Of a DNA stretch of 64,000 bases, positions 37,801 to 46,640 are shown in pieces. The DNA comes from Quatrionicoccus australiensis (lineage in GTDB: Bacteria > Pseudomonadota > Gammaproteobacteria > Burkholderiales > Rhodocyclaceae): the NCBI RefSeq assembly GCF_020510525.1, contig NZ_CP075188.1, forward strand, positions 2,170,001 through 2,234,000, written 5' to 3'. Both the position numbers and the translations under genes were made by a program. The notes below the pieces were generated by a model, which ran no database searches, was not told the DNA's origin, and saw nothing but the letters and a program-made list of their open reading frames with translations. Position 1 is the stretch's first letter. Every line of letters begins with the position of its first letter.

Positions 37801-39217
37801 AATATATCGCCGTCAAACTCACCTTGGGCTTAACATTTCGAACTTGTTGTGTCCCACCAAGCATTTTCAAAAATGTCTTAATATCGAATAAAACATGATA
37901 TCCATTTGCAGCATAAGCACTAGCTTTTTTGAGCTGGACTTTAATCGTCTTAAACTCTGGCTGCGCTTGCGTAACGCCAATGCCCATAAAAACCAGATCC
38001 ACGTCCTTCTCAACAACAACATTCATCACCAGCACAATGTCGCGATCTTTGAACTTTGACATTTTTGCCTTGGGGGAAATTGCATAACTCATATGTATCT
38101 GATTGCTGGTTTCCGTTGAATCGAATTGCATGATTCCCAAGTCGTGACGCAAACTGGAAGGATCGGCTTTTTTTGCGCTCACTTTAACGCGGATATCAAA
38201 ATCGCTTTCTGGCACCTGTGCTTTATCCGAGTAATCATCGCGGATCATGCGCAAAAATACACCACCGCGCGTAAATGCCCGGTTATTTTGGCCACCAGAT
38301 GACTCTCCGTCAATAAAACTCACATAATTAAACCAAGTGCCGTCGGTTTCATAAGTCCAATAGTCACCCAAAGGCGTTTGTGGAAATTGTTGATGCTCAA
38401 TGAGCGCCCTAACTCCACCCTCATAGCTTAAATCCCCGTATGCGTGACGCCAGATTTTATTTCCAATCTTGCCTCTATCGCCAAGACATTTGCCTTGACT
38501 ATCGGATTCCAGTGCGCTTCGTCCATCGGGGCATCGCACAAGTGAATTTAATTCAGCCACAGAAGGCAGGCGCCAATCCGAATAACCAGCGTAGTCCATC
38601 TTATGGCGAACAGCCTCCGAGCGCTCAAATCCTTTTGATTTGTTTGCGCAATACTTGCCGGTCCAGGTTTGCCCCACTGAACACCGCATCCACATTAAAC
38701 TCCCGATCTTTACCACCCCCCCTTGTGCCCTAGCATCGTCCTTGCTGGAATCACCGGGGCGTGAAATAAATGACTGTTGTACCGGATTATTTCCATCAAA
38801 CTCAAACCCGCCCTTCCCTTCGGGTTGTTGTGCACTTGCCCCTTTGATCTGCTTGGAGGCCAGATGAGTGGGTTTGGCAACAAGACTGAAATCACCGCAA
38901 CCGCTGGACATCACTTTGCCAGAAATAGTCTGATTATTCGACGAGTATTTGCCTGAGAGTATTATATTTTCTTTGTTTGGGACAGCCCCACTCGTACCAA
39001 ATGAAATTTTGAATAACGAATTGCCAGCATCAACAACCCCCGTAGACTTAACAGCCACCCCGTTAGTAGCGGTTAAATTAACAACGGACTTAGCATCGTC
39101 GACAATTACATTTATCTCATAGCGAAGATCATCGCAATCAAACCACCCCTCTAGCTGGTCGGCAAAACCCGCCCCGGGGAGTAAAGCGCCAATCAATATC
39201 AAAGCATTTATTTTCAT
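37793..39217 (-). CDS. Secreted DUF1566 (Lcl C-terminal domain) protein, island cargo
   Basis: A 474-residue exported protein with a signal peptide ending near ALLPGAGFA. An N-terminal beta-rich region covers about 20-120. A DUF1566/Lcl_C domain lies at about 165-320, recognised by GSLMWMRCSVGQTWTG, the MDYAGYSDWRLPSVAELNSL pattern and the late FLRMIRDD. A further domain follows at about 330-474. DUF1566 occurs in surface or periplasmic proteins of proteobacteria and is related to C-type-lectin-like folds; ligands are mostly unknown. Confidence 0.75.
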   Translation of the reverse strand: MKINALILIGALLPGAGFADQLEGWFDCDDLRYEINVIVDDAKSVVNLTATNGVAVKSTGVVDAGNSLFKISFGTSGAVPNKENIILSGKYSSNNQTISGKVMSSGCGDFSLVAKPTHLASKQIKGASAQQPEGKGGFEFDGNNPVQQSFISRPGDSSKDDARAQGGVVKIGSLMWMRCSVGQTWTGKYCANKSKGFERSEAVRHKMDYAGYSDWRLPSVAELNSLVRCPDGRSALESDSQGKCLGDRGKIGNKIWRHAYGDLSYEGGVRALIEHQQFPQTPLGDYWTYETDGTWFNYVSFIDGESSGGQNNRAFTRGGVFLRMIRDDYSDKAQVPESDFDIRVKVSAKKADPSSLRHDLGIMQFDSTETSNQIHMSYAISPKAKMSKFKDRDIVLVMNVVVEKDVDLVFMGIGVTQAQPEFKTIKVQLKKASAYAANGYHVLFDIKTFLKMLGGTQQVRNVKPKVSLTAIYYE

Positions 39218-39345
39218 AACACATTACTCTATTGGTGCGCAACAACGAATTTCATGAAAAAATATCTGATAATTACCAACCAAAACATGGGGCCACACAA
39301 AACGCGGCACCAGATAAATGGAGATCGAAAACCACAGGTATATGT

Positions 39346-40395
39346 TCAAATTCTACTAAAAATACTCTCGCGAATATTAATTGTAATATCTTCTTTTAAC
39401 TTTGAATTTAATTTCAAGCCGGATGAATTACGAACCCCCTCAGCAACGGGCAACGAGTACAAATAGAAATTTGTGTCCCGGAAGTTATGTACAGTTTCAA
39501 TAGAAACGTTGTATCCATCATAATCACCTGAGAACTTTGCTCGATAAACCACGTATTCCTCGGCGCGAACATCATTGACTTGATGCCTTACCCCCTCTCT
39601 TTTTGCCTTGGCAAGACCTTCTTTTCCGACTTTCTCGATGTCGGATAGACGAGTTATAACAGAGGTGGAGTCATCAAGTTCCATAAGGTATACTTTTCCA
39701 GAGACGCCAACAATACTTCGAATCACACCATCATCACCAACTTTAAAATCCATTACTCTTATATTTTTATCAAACACCAGTCTTTTCAAAAGCGCACCTT
39801 CAATTGAAACCAGTTGCAACTCATTGGATACTTCAACGTCACTCATTACAACAATGGACTTCCCTTCTTTGGCAACGGCCAGTTGTTTCGACCAAGCACC
39901 TTCCGATTCAAAACTTGATACCTCCTTAAGTAGGCCATTGTCAGCACGGTAAATTCGTATAAGTGTTGTTTTTCGTTGTGGCGTTATATAGGTATGGTTT
40001 GGCGGGGAAACCACGGCAAAATCAGTGTCGCTGAGCTGCTTCATGAACCCCCAGGTTTTTGGAGTTCCAAACGGCATCGTAGTTTTTATGAGGGTTGCCC
40101 TGTTGATATCGTACAACCTTAACGTCCCTTCCCCCCCGGTCGTCATTGTTGCCAGATATTCCCCATTTTTAATGGCCAACGTCGATATAATCAACGCTTT
40201 TTCTTGCCGTTTTAAGGTTGAAATTGTATTACCGCGAGAATCCTTAACTGCAATTGCAGGCGGAGGGCAGTCAGAACATGTTTTATTTATGATTGATATT
40301 TTACTGCCATCTGGCCTTGTGTATTCAGCACCATTCCAAAACGCGTGCGCCACCGAGCTAATTGAAATAAATACCACAGCTATAATATTTTTCAT
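39346..40395 (-). CDS. Hypothetical exported protein, beta-propeller-like, island cargo
   Basis: A 349-residue protein with a signal peptide (IIAVVFISISSVAHA). Regularly spaced beta-type stretches (EYLATMTTGGEGTLRLYDIN, TDFAVVSPPNHTYI, GKSIVVMSDVEVSN) suggest a propeller, but I do not recognise the family. A CSDCPPP motif early in the mature part could form a disulfide. It lies between the DUF1566 and Sel1 genes, in the same direction. Confidence 0.6.
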   Translation of the reverse strand: MKNIIAVVFISISSVAHAFWNGAEYTRPDGSKISIINKTCSDCPPPAIAVKDSRGNTISTLKRQEKALIISTLAIKNGEYLATMTTGGEGTLRLYDINRATLIKTTMPFGTPKTWGFMKQLSDTDFAVVSPPNHTYITPQRKTTLIRIYRADNGLLKEVSSFESEGAWSKQLAVAKEGKSIVVMSDVEVSNELQLVSIEGALLKRLVFDKNIRVMDFKVGDDGVIRSIVGVSGKVYLMELDDSTSVITRLSDIEKVGKEGLAKAKREGVRHQVNDVRAEEYVVYRAKFSGDYDGYNVSIETVHNFRDTNFYLYSLPVAEGVRNSSGLKLNSKLKEDITINIRESIFSRI

Positions 40396-40438
40396 ACAAT
40401 ATCACCTTATAATCAGCAAAACCCTATCGTTTTTACAT

Positions 40439-41164
40439 TCAATAACCGAGGTTGGCGAGACTTTTCTTCGCAGATTCATTATCTTGTTCTGCCGACTTGC
40501 GTAACCACTCCACGGCTTTTTGCTTGTCTTGAGCAACGCCGTTGCCCCTGTAGTACATGGTGCCAAGGTTGTTTTGGGCGACGGCATCACCTTGTTCCGC
40601 AGCCTTCATGTACCACTCGAATGCTTTTTTGTAATCTTGGGCAATGCCTTCGCCTTTCTCGTACATTGAGGCAAGGTTCAATTGGGCGACTACATCCCCT
40701 TGTTCCGCAGCCTTCACGTACCATTCCAATGCTTTTTTGTAATCTTGGACAACGCCTTCGCCTTTCTCGTACATAGAGGCAATGAAAAACTGAGCGTCTG
40801 AGTTGCCTTGTTCTGCAGCTTTCATGTACCACTCGAACGCTTTTTTGTAGTCTTGGACAACGCCTTCGCCTTTCTCGTGCATGATGGCAAAGAACAATTG
40901 AGCTGAAGAGTCACCTTTATCTGCTGCGGCTTTGCAATGAATAAGCGCTTCATCATACTTGCCATTATTGAATGTACTATGGCATTTCATGCTGCTCTCA
41001 GCGGCCTGCAACATTGCAAGCTTTTCAGCTTGGCTGCCAATGGTAGTTTGCGAATGGGGCTCGCTTTGTTTTGCCGCGCCCTCTACTCCCCCCATCACAA
41101 GGAATGCCGAAAATGTACCGCCTAGGATTATAAAACCAAGAACAATTCGTAATGTTTTATGCAT
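40439..41164 (-). CDS. Sel1-repeat protein, exported, island cargo
   Basis: A 241-residue protein with an N-terminal hydrophobic signal/anchor (LRIVLGFIILGGTFSAFLVM), then about four and a half Sel1-like repeats of 36 residues (AEQGNSDAQFFIASMYEKGEG, shortened here as AEQG..YEKGEG). Sel1 repeats are protein-interaction scaffolds, often in envelope signalling. I use the ATG at 41164 with AGGGAAA upstream; an earlier frame extension lacks the signal start. The repeats are near-identical at the DNA level, suggesting recent duplication. Confidence 0.8.
   Translation of the reverse strand: MHKTLRIVLGFIILGGTFSAFLVMGGVEGAAKQSEPHSQTTIGSQAEKLAMLQAAESSMKCHSTFNNGKYDEALIHCKAAADKGDSSAQLFFAIMHEKGEGVVQDYKKAFEWYMKAAEQGNSDAQFFIASMYEKGEGVVQDYKKALEWYVKAAEQGDVVAQLNLASMYEKGEGIAQDYKKAFEWYMKAAEQGDAVAQNNLGTMYYRGNGVAQDKQKAVEWLRKSAEQDNESAKKSLANLGY
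40560..40905 (-). repeat. Tandem 108-bp repeats in the Sel1 gene
   Basis: Three in-frame copies of about 108 bases, each with AATGCTTTTTTGTAATCTTGG-type blocks differing by a few bases. They encode the Sel1 repeats. Unequal recombination could change the repeat number. Confidence 0.7.
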
Positions 41165-41419
41165 TTCATTTTCCCTATAATATAAAAACCACTGCAAATC
41201 TATTTTATGACTAGAGTCTTATACTTCCCACGATTTTATAGGTTGAAAGTGGTAAAAATAGAAATGGTGCCAGCCCCCTAATTTTTAACCGCATGTTTTT
41301 TATTTAGTTGCTCAGATTTTTTCGTGAATTTGCTTAAAAACTGAGTTCAGCTCGAATACCAAAATTTTGCATCCAAGCGGTTCTGAATTATCCAAAACGA
41401 CACGCTAACCGTCTGTCCT

Positions 41420-43393
41420 TCAATCGTATGACATCGACGGATGTACGAGTGTTTGCTGCGCATCATCGGCAACCGGCATGCTGATCCAAAACCGGCTGCC
41501 GCCGCCCTCTCCCCGCTCGATTCCGAATCCGCAGCCGATGAGCTCGGCCCGATGCCGGGCACCGGCCAGGCCGCGCCCGGCTTTGCTGTTATCCGGGTCG
41601 AAGCTGCAACCGTTATCGGCGATTTCGATTCTCAAGTCGTTTTGGACGCATTCGGCAAAAACGCAGATGCGGCTTGCGCCGGCATGCTTGAGCACATTGG
41701 CAATCGCTTCGCTCAACATGGCCCGGAGGTGTTGCCCTGCGTCGGCGGGCAGTCGGTCGAGGCGGGGCAGGTCCGTGGCAACTTCCCACTCGAGCGAAAT
41801 CCCGCCCTGCGTCAGCCGTTTTTGAATTCGCTGGCGCAGTTCGGCCAGAATGTCGTTCACCCCCAGCATGGCCGGTGCCGCCACACTGAGCTGGCGCAGC
41901 TCTTCAGCCAGTTCCTGCAAGAGCAGCACGGTATCGGCTTGCGACAGATTGCCCTTGCGCGCCTGGAACAAGGCGCTGGTCAGGTTGCTGCCCAGGCCAT
42001 CGTGCAGATCCTGCAGCATGGCTTCGCGCTGGGTGGTGAGCCGCTGCTGGATTTCCAGTTCGGCAATCTGCCGGTGCTGGGCGTTGAGCAGGGCCTTCTG
42101 CGCGGAAAGCTGGCGCTGCAGTTCCGATTGATATTTTTCCGAGGCTTCGATCGCCAGCGCCGAGCGGTGGCTGATGGCGTAGAGAAACGCAAAGAAGCTG
42201 GCTAGCACAGCAAAAGGGAAAGTGTGCACATGGTCTGGATACGCCATGCTCGAAACGTACAGCAGGGAATGCACGCCAGCCCCCAGTGGCCCCAGCATGG
42301 CCAGCAGGAGTACGAAGCCTTCGCGGCTAGGTTCCTTGATCCAACGATGCAGATAGACCGAGAGCCCAATCGAAAAGGCGATGATGTTGCCATAGTGGTT
42401 GGCGAACAGGCTGTACTGCCCCAGCAGCAGCATTGAGACTGCGGCAATCGAGCTCAGTGCGGCGTAGGCCAGCAGCCCTCCTGTAATGCGGGGCGCCGGG
42501 CGTGATTGAAACTCGAAGGCGAAGAGTAGCGAAAGAATCACGTTCCAGTTGATGGACAAATCCATCGCCAGCCCGAACCATGTGGACAAGCCTGGGTTTC
42601 CGGTGAAATCATGGAAATACTGCAGATTGGTCAGGCACCACACCAGCGCATTGGCGGAAAACAGTGCATAAACCCTCTCACGCCGGTGCCGCAAGGCCAT
42701 CGGCAAGGTCATCAGCGCCAGCATTAGCGCCACGATGGAGGCTGCTCGCGGCAGGTCTGTCATCCATAGATCGCGTGCCTGCCAGGCCAGATTGATGTCG
42801 TCGGCCATGCCCATGAAAATGGAGCCCAGGGCGTAGCCTTCGGATGCGATCACTGGCAGGCTCAAATAGATTTCCTGTGCGCCGACGGGCAACATCACCC
42901 GCATGGGGGTGTTCCATTGCATGCCCCAATCCTTGCGATCCGTCTGCAAGAGACCGCCGTCCGACCAGGCGCTCCACGGGCCGCTGCCGATAATGCGATT
43001 GACCAGGATGCCGAGGCGCCCCTCATGCAACGACTGTTCCGCCAACTGCTCGGGAACGGAAATGCGCAGCCAGAGGCGGGTTTTCGCCTTGCCTGCGGCG
43101 GGCTGCGCCGGCATCACCAGGGGCGACTGGGCCTCGCTCCACGTCGCACCTGAGAAGTCAGGCGCCTTCACGGCCAACTGTTGCAGGTATTCCGGCGTGA
43201 AATCCGCGTCTCCGAGCGGCTCCAGCCAGATCGCGAGATGGCCTACCCGTTGGACATCCGGCGTTAGCCGATACTGCCACACGGCGATACCGACAAAAAT
43301 TCCCAGCGGCAAAAGGAAGAGCGCCAGCACTCGGCGAACCGCCCGATCCCTCAGTTCCGGATTAGCGGAAAAGATGTTCACGCCGTGCGGCAT
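41420..43393 (-). CDS. Sensor histidine kinase, 7TM/DISM type with HisKA_3 kinase
   Basis: A 657-residue kinase. Transmembrane segment near 20-40; extracytoplasmic beta-rich sensor at about 45-210; seven-helix membrane part at about 215-400; coiled-coil linker; HisKA_3 dimerisation domain with the phospho-accepting His464 in LQDLHDGLGSN; ATPase domain ending with GRGLAGARHRAELIGCGF and GGGSRFWISMPV. The layout matches 7TMR-DISM kinases of the NarX/DesK class. I use the ATG at 43393 with AGGAAG upstream; it overlaps the response regulator by 32 bases, so the two are coupled. It is more GC-rich than the cargo genes to its left in the window. Confidence 0.88.
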   Translation of the reverse strand: MPHGVNIFSANPELRDRAVRRVLALFLLPLGIFVGIAVWQYRLTPDVQRVGHLAIWLEPLGDADFTPEYLQQLAVKAPDFSGATWSEAQSPLVMPAQPAAGKAKTRLWLRISVPEQLAEQSLHEGRLGILVNRIIGSGPWSAWSDGGLLQTDRKDWGMQWNTPMRVMLPVGAQEIYLSLPVIASEGYALGSIFMGMADDINLAWQARDLWMTDLPRAASIVALMLALMTLPMALRHRRERVYALFSANALVWCLTNLQYFHDFTGNPGLSTWFGLAMDLSINWNVILSLLFAFEFQSRPAPRITGGLLAYAALSSIAAVSMLLLGQYSLFANHYGNIIAFSIGLSVYLHRWIKEPSREGFVLLLAMLGPLGAGVHSLLYVSSMAYPDHVHTFPFAVLASFFAFLYAISHRSALAIEASEKYQSELQRQLSAQKALLNAQHRQIAELEIQQRLTTQREAMLQDLHDGLGSNLTSALFQARKGNLSQADTVLLLQELAEELRQLSVAAPAMLGVNDILAELRQRIQKRLTQGGISLEWEVATDLPRLDRLPADAGQHLRAMLSEAIANVLKHAGASRICVFAECVQNDLRIEIADNGCSFDPDNSKAGRGLAGARHRAELIGCGFGIERGEGGGSRFWISMPVADDAQQTLVHPSMSYD

Positions 43394-44132
43394 AGAGGGC
43401 TTCCTGCAGGTTGCTGGCGCCGAGCTTTTGATAGGCACGTGCAGCGAGTGTCTTCGCCGTGCTTTCCTGGATGTTCATCCGCTCCGCACTTTGCCGGAAC
43501 GAGCAGCCTTGATTGAGCAAGCCGAGCAATTCGGTCTCGCGGCTGGAGAGCCCCGGTGCCAGATCCTGGATGCGCGCATAGCAGCGGCCGATCTGGATGG
43601 CCGCCTCCTGCTCGGTCAATGCCAGCCGGCAAGCGGCCTCGTCTAGGCAGTATCCGGCCGCCAGCAGCTCGAACAATGGGCGCACCGACGCGTCCTGTTT
43701 CGAATCCGATACGGCCAGCATATGCTTGGCCAGGCTGCCGTGCATGAGCCCGCCGCCATTGGCGAGCGTGCGCAGCCCCGCCACCCACGCCAGTTCGTCG
43801 TCCGACTTGAACAAATAGCCCCTGGCCCCGGCCCGGATCGCTTTGAGGAGATGGGTTTCGTTCCCCGTCATGGTCAGCACGGCGCAGACGCAGGCATCGC
43901 CCCAGCGACGCCTGGCTTCATGGATCAGCGCCAGCCCGGAACCGGAGGGCAGGCCGAGATCGACGAGCAGCACATCGGGACGGGCCGCTGCGAGCAGCTC
44001 CAATCCTTCGTCCACGTCCTCCGCCATGCCGGCAACCGCCATGTCCGGCGCCCCCGCGATGGCTGCGGCCAGCGCCTGGCGGAAGACGGTGTGGTCTTCG
44101 ACGATCGCAACGTTAATGACGGAAGAATTCAT
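43362..44132 (-). CDS. LuxR/NarL-family response regulator
   Basis: A 256-residue regulator. The receiver domain has the acidic pair in IVEDHT, phospho-acceptor Asp58 in LLVDLGLPSGSG and a conserved Lys in GYLFKSDDE. The LuxR-type helix-turn-helix is at about 195-250 (LSSRETELLGLLNQGCS, NIQESTAKTLAARAYQKL). An unusually long linker (about 120-190) separates them. The start is the ATG at 44132, with GGAAAAG upstream. It is the partner of the overlapping kinase; the autotransporter gene next door is a likely target. Confidence 0.9.
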   Translation of the reverse strand: MNSSVINVAIVEDHTVFRQALAAAIAGAPDMAVAGMAEDVDEGLELLAAARPDVLLVDLGLPSGSGLALIHEARRRWGDACVCAVLTMTGNETHLLKAIRAGARGYLFKSDDELAWVAGLRTLANGGGLMHGSLAKHMLAVSDSKQDASVRPLFELLAAGYCLDEAACRLALTEQEAAIQIGRCYARIQDLAPGLSSRETELLGLLNQGCSFRQSAERMNIQESTAKTLAARAYQKLGASNLQEALYAARREHLFR

Positions 44133-44228
44133 GCTTTTCCAAAGGCCCCGAAAACAGGGGGAACCCGGAACCGTATCAGGCAACGCTCATGCAATGCAAG
44201 ACAAATACGACATCCGGGTCCGCTGCCC

Positions 44229-46283
44229 TTAAAACGCTTTTTGCCAGCCGGCCGCCAGCCATACATTCGGCACAGCCCCCTGGGTCGTGGCATTCAGCAT
44301 CACGTGGGCAGCACCGCCGGCCAACTTGCCTTGCACGCCGAAGCCGGCACGCAACCAGTCCTGCTTGACATCGCTGCCCGGCAGATTGAAACCGAACAAG
44401 CCGACCACCTGCCCCGAAGTGCCTGCCCCATGGCGCTCGAAACGATGCACGCCTTCCAGTTGCCCGACCAGAGAAACGTTCTCCGCAACGGCCTTCGTCG
44501 CACTCAGGCCAAGGCGAAACTCGGTTGAGCGCTCCTTGCGGGTATTGAATCGTGCGGGGAAGCCGCCACTGGTTTCGGTATAGCCGTCCAGACGGGATTC
44601 GGCATAGCTCAGATCGGCATAGGGCGAAAACTGCGCGCCAGCAACCTGCAGGACGTTGTCCCAATCCAGCCGGGCGCGCAACCCGGTGGTGCTGACATCC
44701 GGCCGGCCGGTAGAGTAATCCTGCGTACCGGCATTTAGATAGCCCCGCTTCAACTCGGTGGAACCCTGATGATGGTAAGCCCCCAGCGTGGCCCAGATAC
44801 TCCCGGCCACCGGCATGATGGCCTCGGCCTGCAGATAGGTGCCGTCCACTTCCGCGAGACCGTTTTGCACCAGTTTCTGGCTGGCCCAGGTTTGCCCAAG
44901 AGAAGCGTTGAACTGAATACGGCCGAAGTTGTAACCGCCTCCCACCTCGGCCAAGCCCAGGCTGCCGGCGCGGGTGCCATGGTCGTCACGGCCCCAGTCA
45001 CCGGCCACCCAGAAGGTTTTCTGGCCGGCAGCGACACGGCGCATGAGTGGGCGACTGTGGGCGCCGTTGATCGACAGACCAGCCGAAGTCAGCGCCATGC
45101 TGCCGCCGGCAGCCGTGCCGGACAGACTGTTTTGCACATCGGCCAGGGTAACCAAGCCACTGCCGACAGATGAGACGCGGGCGATAAAGGCGTGCCCTCC
45201 GATCAGGGAGCCAACCACCACGCTACCATCATTATTGGTTGCCTTCGCTTCGCTGGTAATGTCACTCGCAACGGTTACTCCATTAGCACGTAACCAATTT
45301 TCAACAGACTGCATTCCGTTTGCCTGAGTCCAACGAAATGCACGATATGGACCGTTGTTACTTGCTTCGGCGGAACCGACAACCACTGAACCATCAGAAG
45401 ACGTGCCGTTCGCCCATGATTCCCCACCACCCAGCGTTCCAAGATCAACCATGCCATCATTTGTCCAGCGAAATGCATGCACATAACCACCAGAAGTCCC
45501 ACTACTACCAACAACAACTGACCCGTTGGAAGAAACGCCGCTCGCCGAGGAACCAGCCCCCCCCAGTGTTCCCAAACCAATCATGGCGCCGCCACTATTT
45601 CCTTCGGTATCAAAGGTCGTCAAGCCATCCGCAGATGTTCCTTGAACCCAACGAAATGCGAGAGACTCTCCGAGTGCATTTTGGGCACTGCCGACAATCA
45701 CCGAACCATCGGCAGAAACGTCAGAGGCGCCGGACTCCCTCCCTCCCAAGGTACCCAGATCAACCATCCCGCTAGCTGTCCAACGAAAGGCGTGGAAATC
45801 AAGGTAATAAATCGTCATCCCGGCAACGACTTCGTTCGCCCGGACTTTTGAATTTCCAACAACAATTCCTCCATCATTGGAAACACCAAAAGCTGACGAA
45901 TATTCCCCTCCCAAAGTACCCAGGTCGACCATGCCATCGGCACGAGTCCAGCGATACGCATGGTGATAGCCAGTATTCAGGTCAGCATGGCCAACAACCA
46001 CTGCACCATCGGACGAAATAGCAGCCGCATTTGAATTAGTCCCCCCCAAGGTCCCCAGATCCTCCATTCCGCTACTGTATGTCCAACGGAAAGAGCGAGC
46101 GCCACTGGCGTTTGAAGCATAGCCAACAACAACCGAGCCGTCTGCGGAAATATCTAACGCCGAAGAGTATGTGCCACCCAGCGTCCCGAGATCAGCAATC
46201 TGCGCCTGTGATGAGCTTGCCAATAGCGCCAGGCAACTGGCAACAGCCAGTGCAACAGGTGTCTTCCGGGCTTTGATGAACAT
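44229..46283 (-). CDS. HAF-repeat autotransporter
   Basis: A 684-residue autotransporter. A signal peptide (ALAVASCLALLASSSQAQ) is followed by seven or more HAF-type repeats (about 30-370) of the form DLGTLGG..SSDGSVVVG..HAFRW, and a C-terminal beta-barrel of about 270 residues ending in WLAAGWQKAF, with the terminal Phe needed for outer-membrane insertion. HAF repeats occur on surface proteins of proteobacteria; their ligand is unknown. The repeat region carries G8 and G7 runs on the coding strand. It is adjacent to, and in the same direction as, the two-component genes. Confidence 0.85.
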   Translation of the reverse strand: MFIKARKTPVALAVASCLALLASSSQAQIADLGTLGGTYSSALDISADGSVVVGYASNASGARSFRWTYSSGMEDLGTLGGTNSNAAAISSDGAVVVGHADLNTGYHHAYRWTRADGMVDLGTLGGEYSSAFGVSNDGGIVVGNSKVRANEVVAGMTIYYLDFHAFRWTASGMVDLGTLGGRESGASDVSADGSVIVGSAQNALGESLAFRWVQGTSADGLTTFDTEGNSGGAMIGLGTLGGAGSSASGVSSNGSVVVGSSGTSGGYVHAFRWTNDGMVDLGTLGGGESWANGTSSDGSVVVGSAEASNNGPYRAFRWTQANGMQSVENWLRANGVTVASDITSEAKATNNDGSVVVGSLIGGHAFIARVSSVGSGLVTLADVQNSLSGTAAGGSMALTSAGLSINGAHSRPLMRRVAAGQKTFWVAGDWGRDDHGTRAGSLGLAEVGGGYNFGRIQFNASLGQTWASQKLVQNGLAEVDGTYLQAEAIMPVAGSIWATLGAYHHQGSTELKRGYLNAGTQDYSTGRPDVSTTGLRARLDWDNVLQVAGAQFSPYADLSYAESRLDGYTETSGGFPARFNTRKERSTEFRLGLSATKAVAENVSLVGQLEGVHRFERHGAGTSGQVVGLFGFNLPGSDVKQDWLRAGFGVQGKLAGGAAHVMLNATTQGAVPNVWLAAGWQKAF
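45557..45564 (-). repeat. Homopolymer G8 tract inside the autotransporter gene
   Basis: Eight C on the plus strand, eight G coding, in the HAF-repeat part. A further run of seven is at 46041-46047. Slippage would truncate before the barrel. Confidence 0.7.
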
Positions 46284-46625
46284 ATCCGATTCCTCTGAAA
46301 TTGACGGCGCGCCCCACAGGGAAGCAGTGAAGAGCCGTTCCGGTGCGAAATGGCACGGATTATTTCAAAACGGAATTGATGCGTCTGTCCTGCCAAAGAA
46401 GGACACGATGGAGAGAAACGACAGCTCCGAGCAAGGGCGTCTTCGGGCAAACGAAGATGCCTGTTAAAATCTCGGGCTATTAACCTATGAAACTGCTTGT
46501 AAATAAGAAGCACAAGACGCAAAGTCTTATTGACTAGATTATTTACACAACCAAGCGCATCTCAATCCTAGCAAGACAACGCTTAGATAATGAAGGCATT
46601 TCCATTAGGTGAGCACCCCTCACCC
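46284..46625. other. Non-coding right end of the island
   Basis: The stretch between the autotransporter start and the right junction. It becomes AT-richer from about 46460. A weak -10-like GATAAT is at 46586, without a good -35 box. The hairpin GGTGAG..CTCACC lies at about 46608-46625. The short AT-rich end is a stated feature of GInt islands. No gene is seen. Confidence 0.55.
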
Positions 46626-46640
46626 GTACTTAAAAGTACA
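46626..46640 (+). other. Right attachment site (attR) of the island
   Basis: GTACTTAAAAGTACA is an inverted repeat in itself (GTACTT-AA-AAGTAC) and an imperfect direct repeat of the left junction. The riboswitch sequence ACAGAG resumes at 46638. Confidence 0.6.

Larger units (their letters stand above)
29821..46639 (+). mobile_element. GInt-type genomic island inserted between glycine riboswitch and gcvT
   Basis: About 16.8 kb. The left end starts with an operon of three large tyrosine recombinases and one small coiled-coil protein, the ginABCD signature of GInt islands. The cargo (36-46.3 kb) is a set of minus-strand genes. The right end is an AT-richer stretch. Imperfect direct repeats occur at the junctions. 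The boundaries are fixed by the split riboswitch: P1 5' strand on the left, P1 3' strand plus terminator on the right. No conjugation, replication or phage genes are visible, which fits GInts. Confidence 0.8.

Noticed and set aside
40560..46100. Regular DNA repeats that could suggest a CRISPR array
   Set aside because: The repeats are in frame and encode Sel1 and HAF protein repeats; there are no spacers and no cas genes.
46450..46640. A replacement promoter for gcvT at the right end of the island
   Set aside because: Only a weak GATAAT without a matching -35 box was found, so I did not annotate it.
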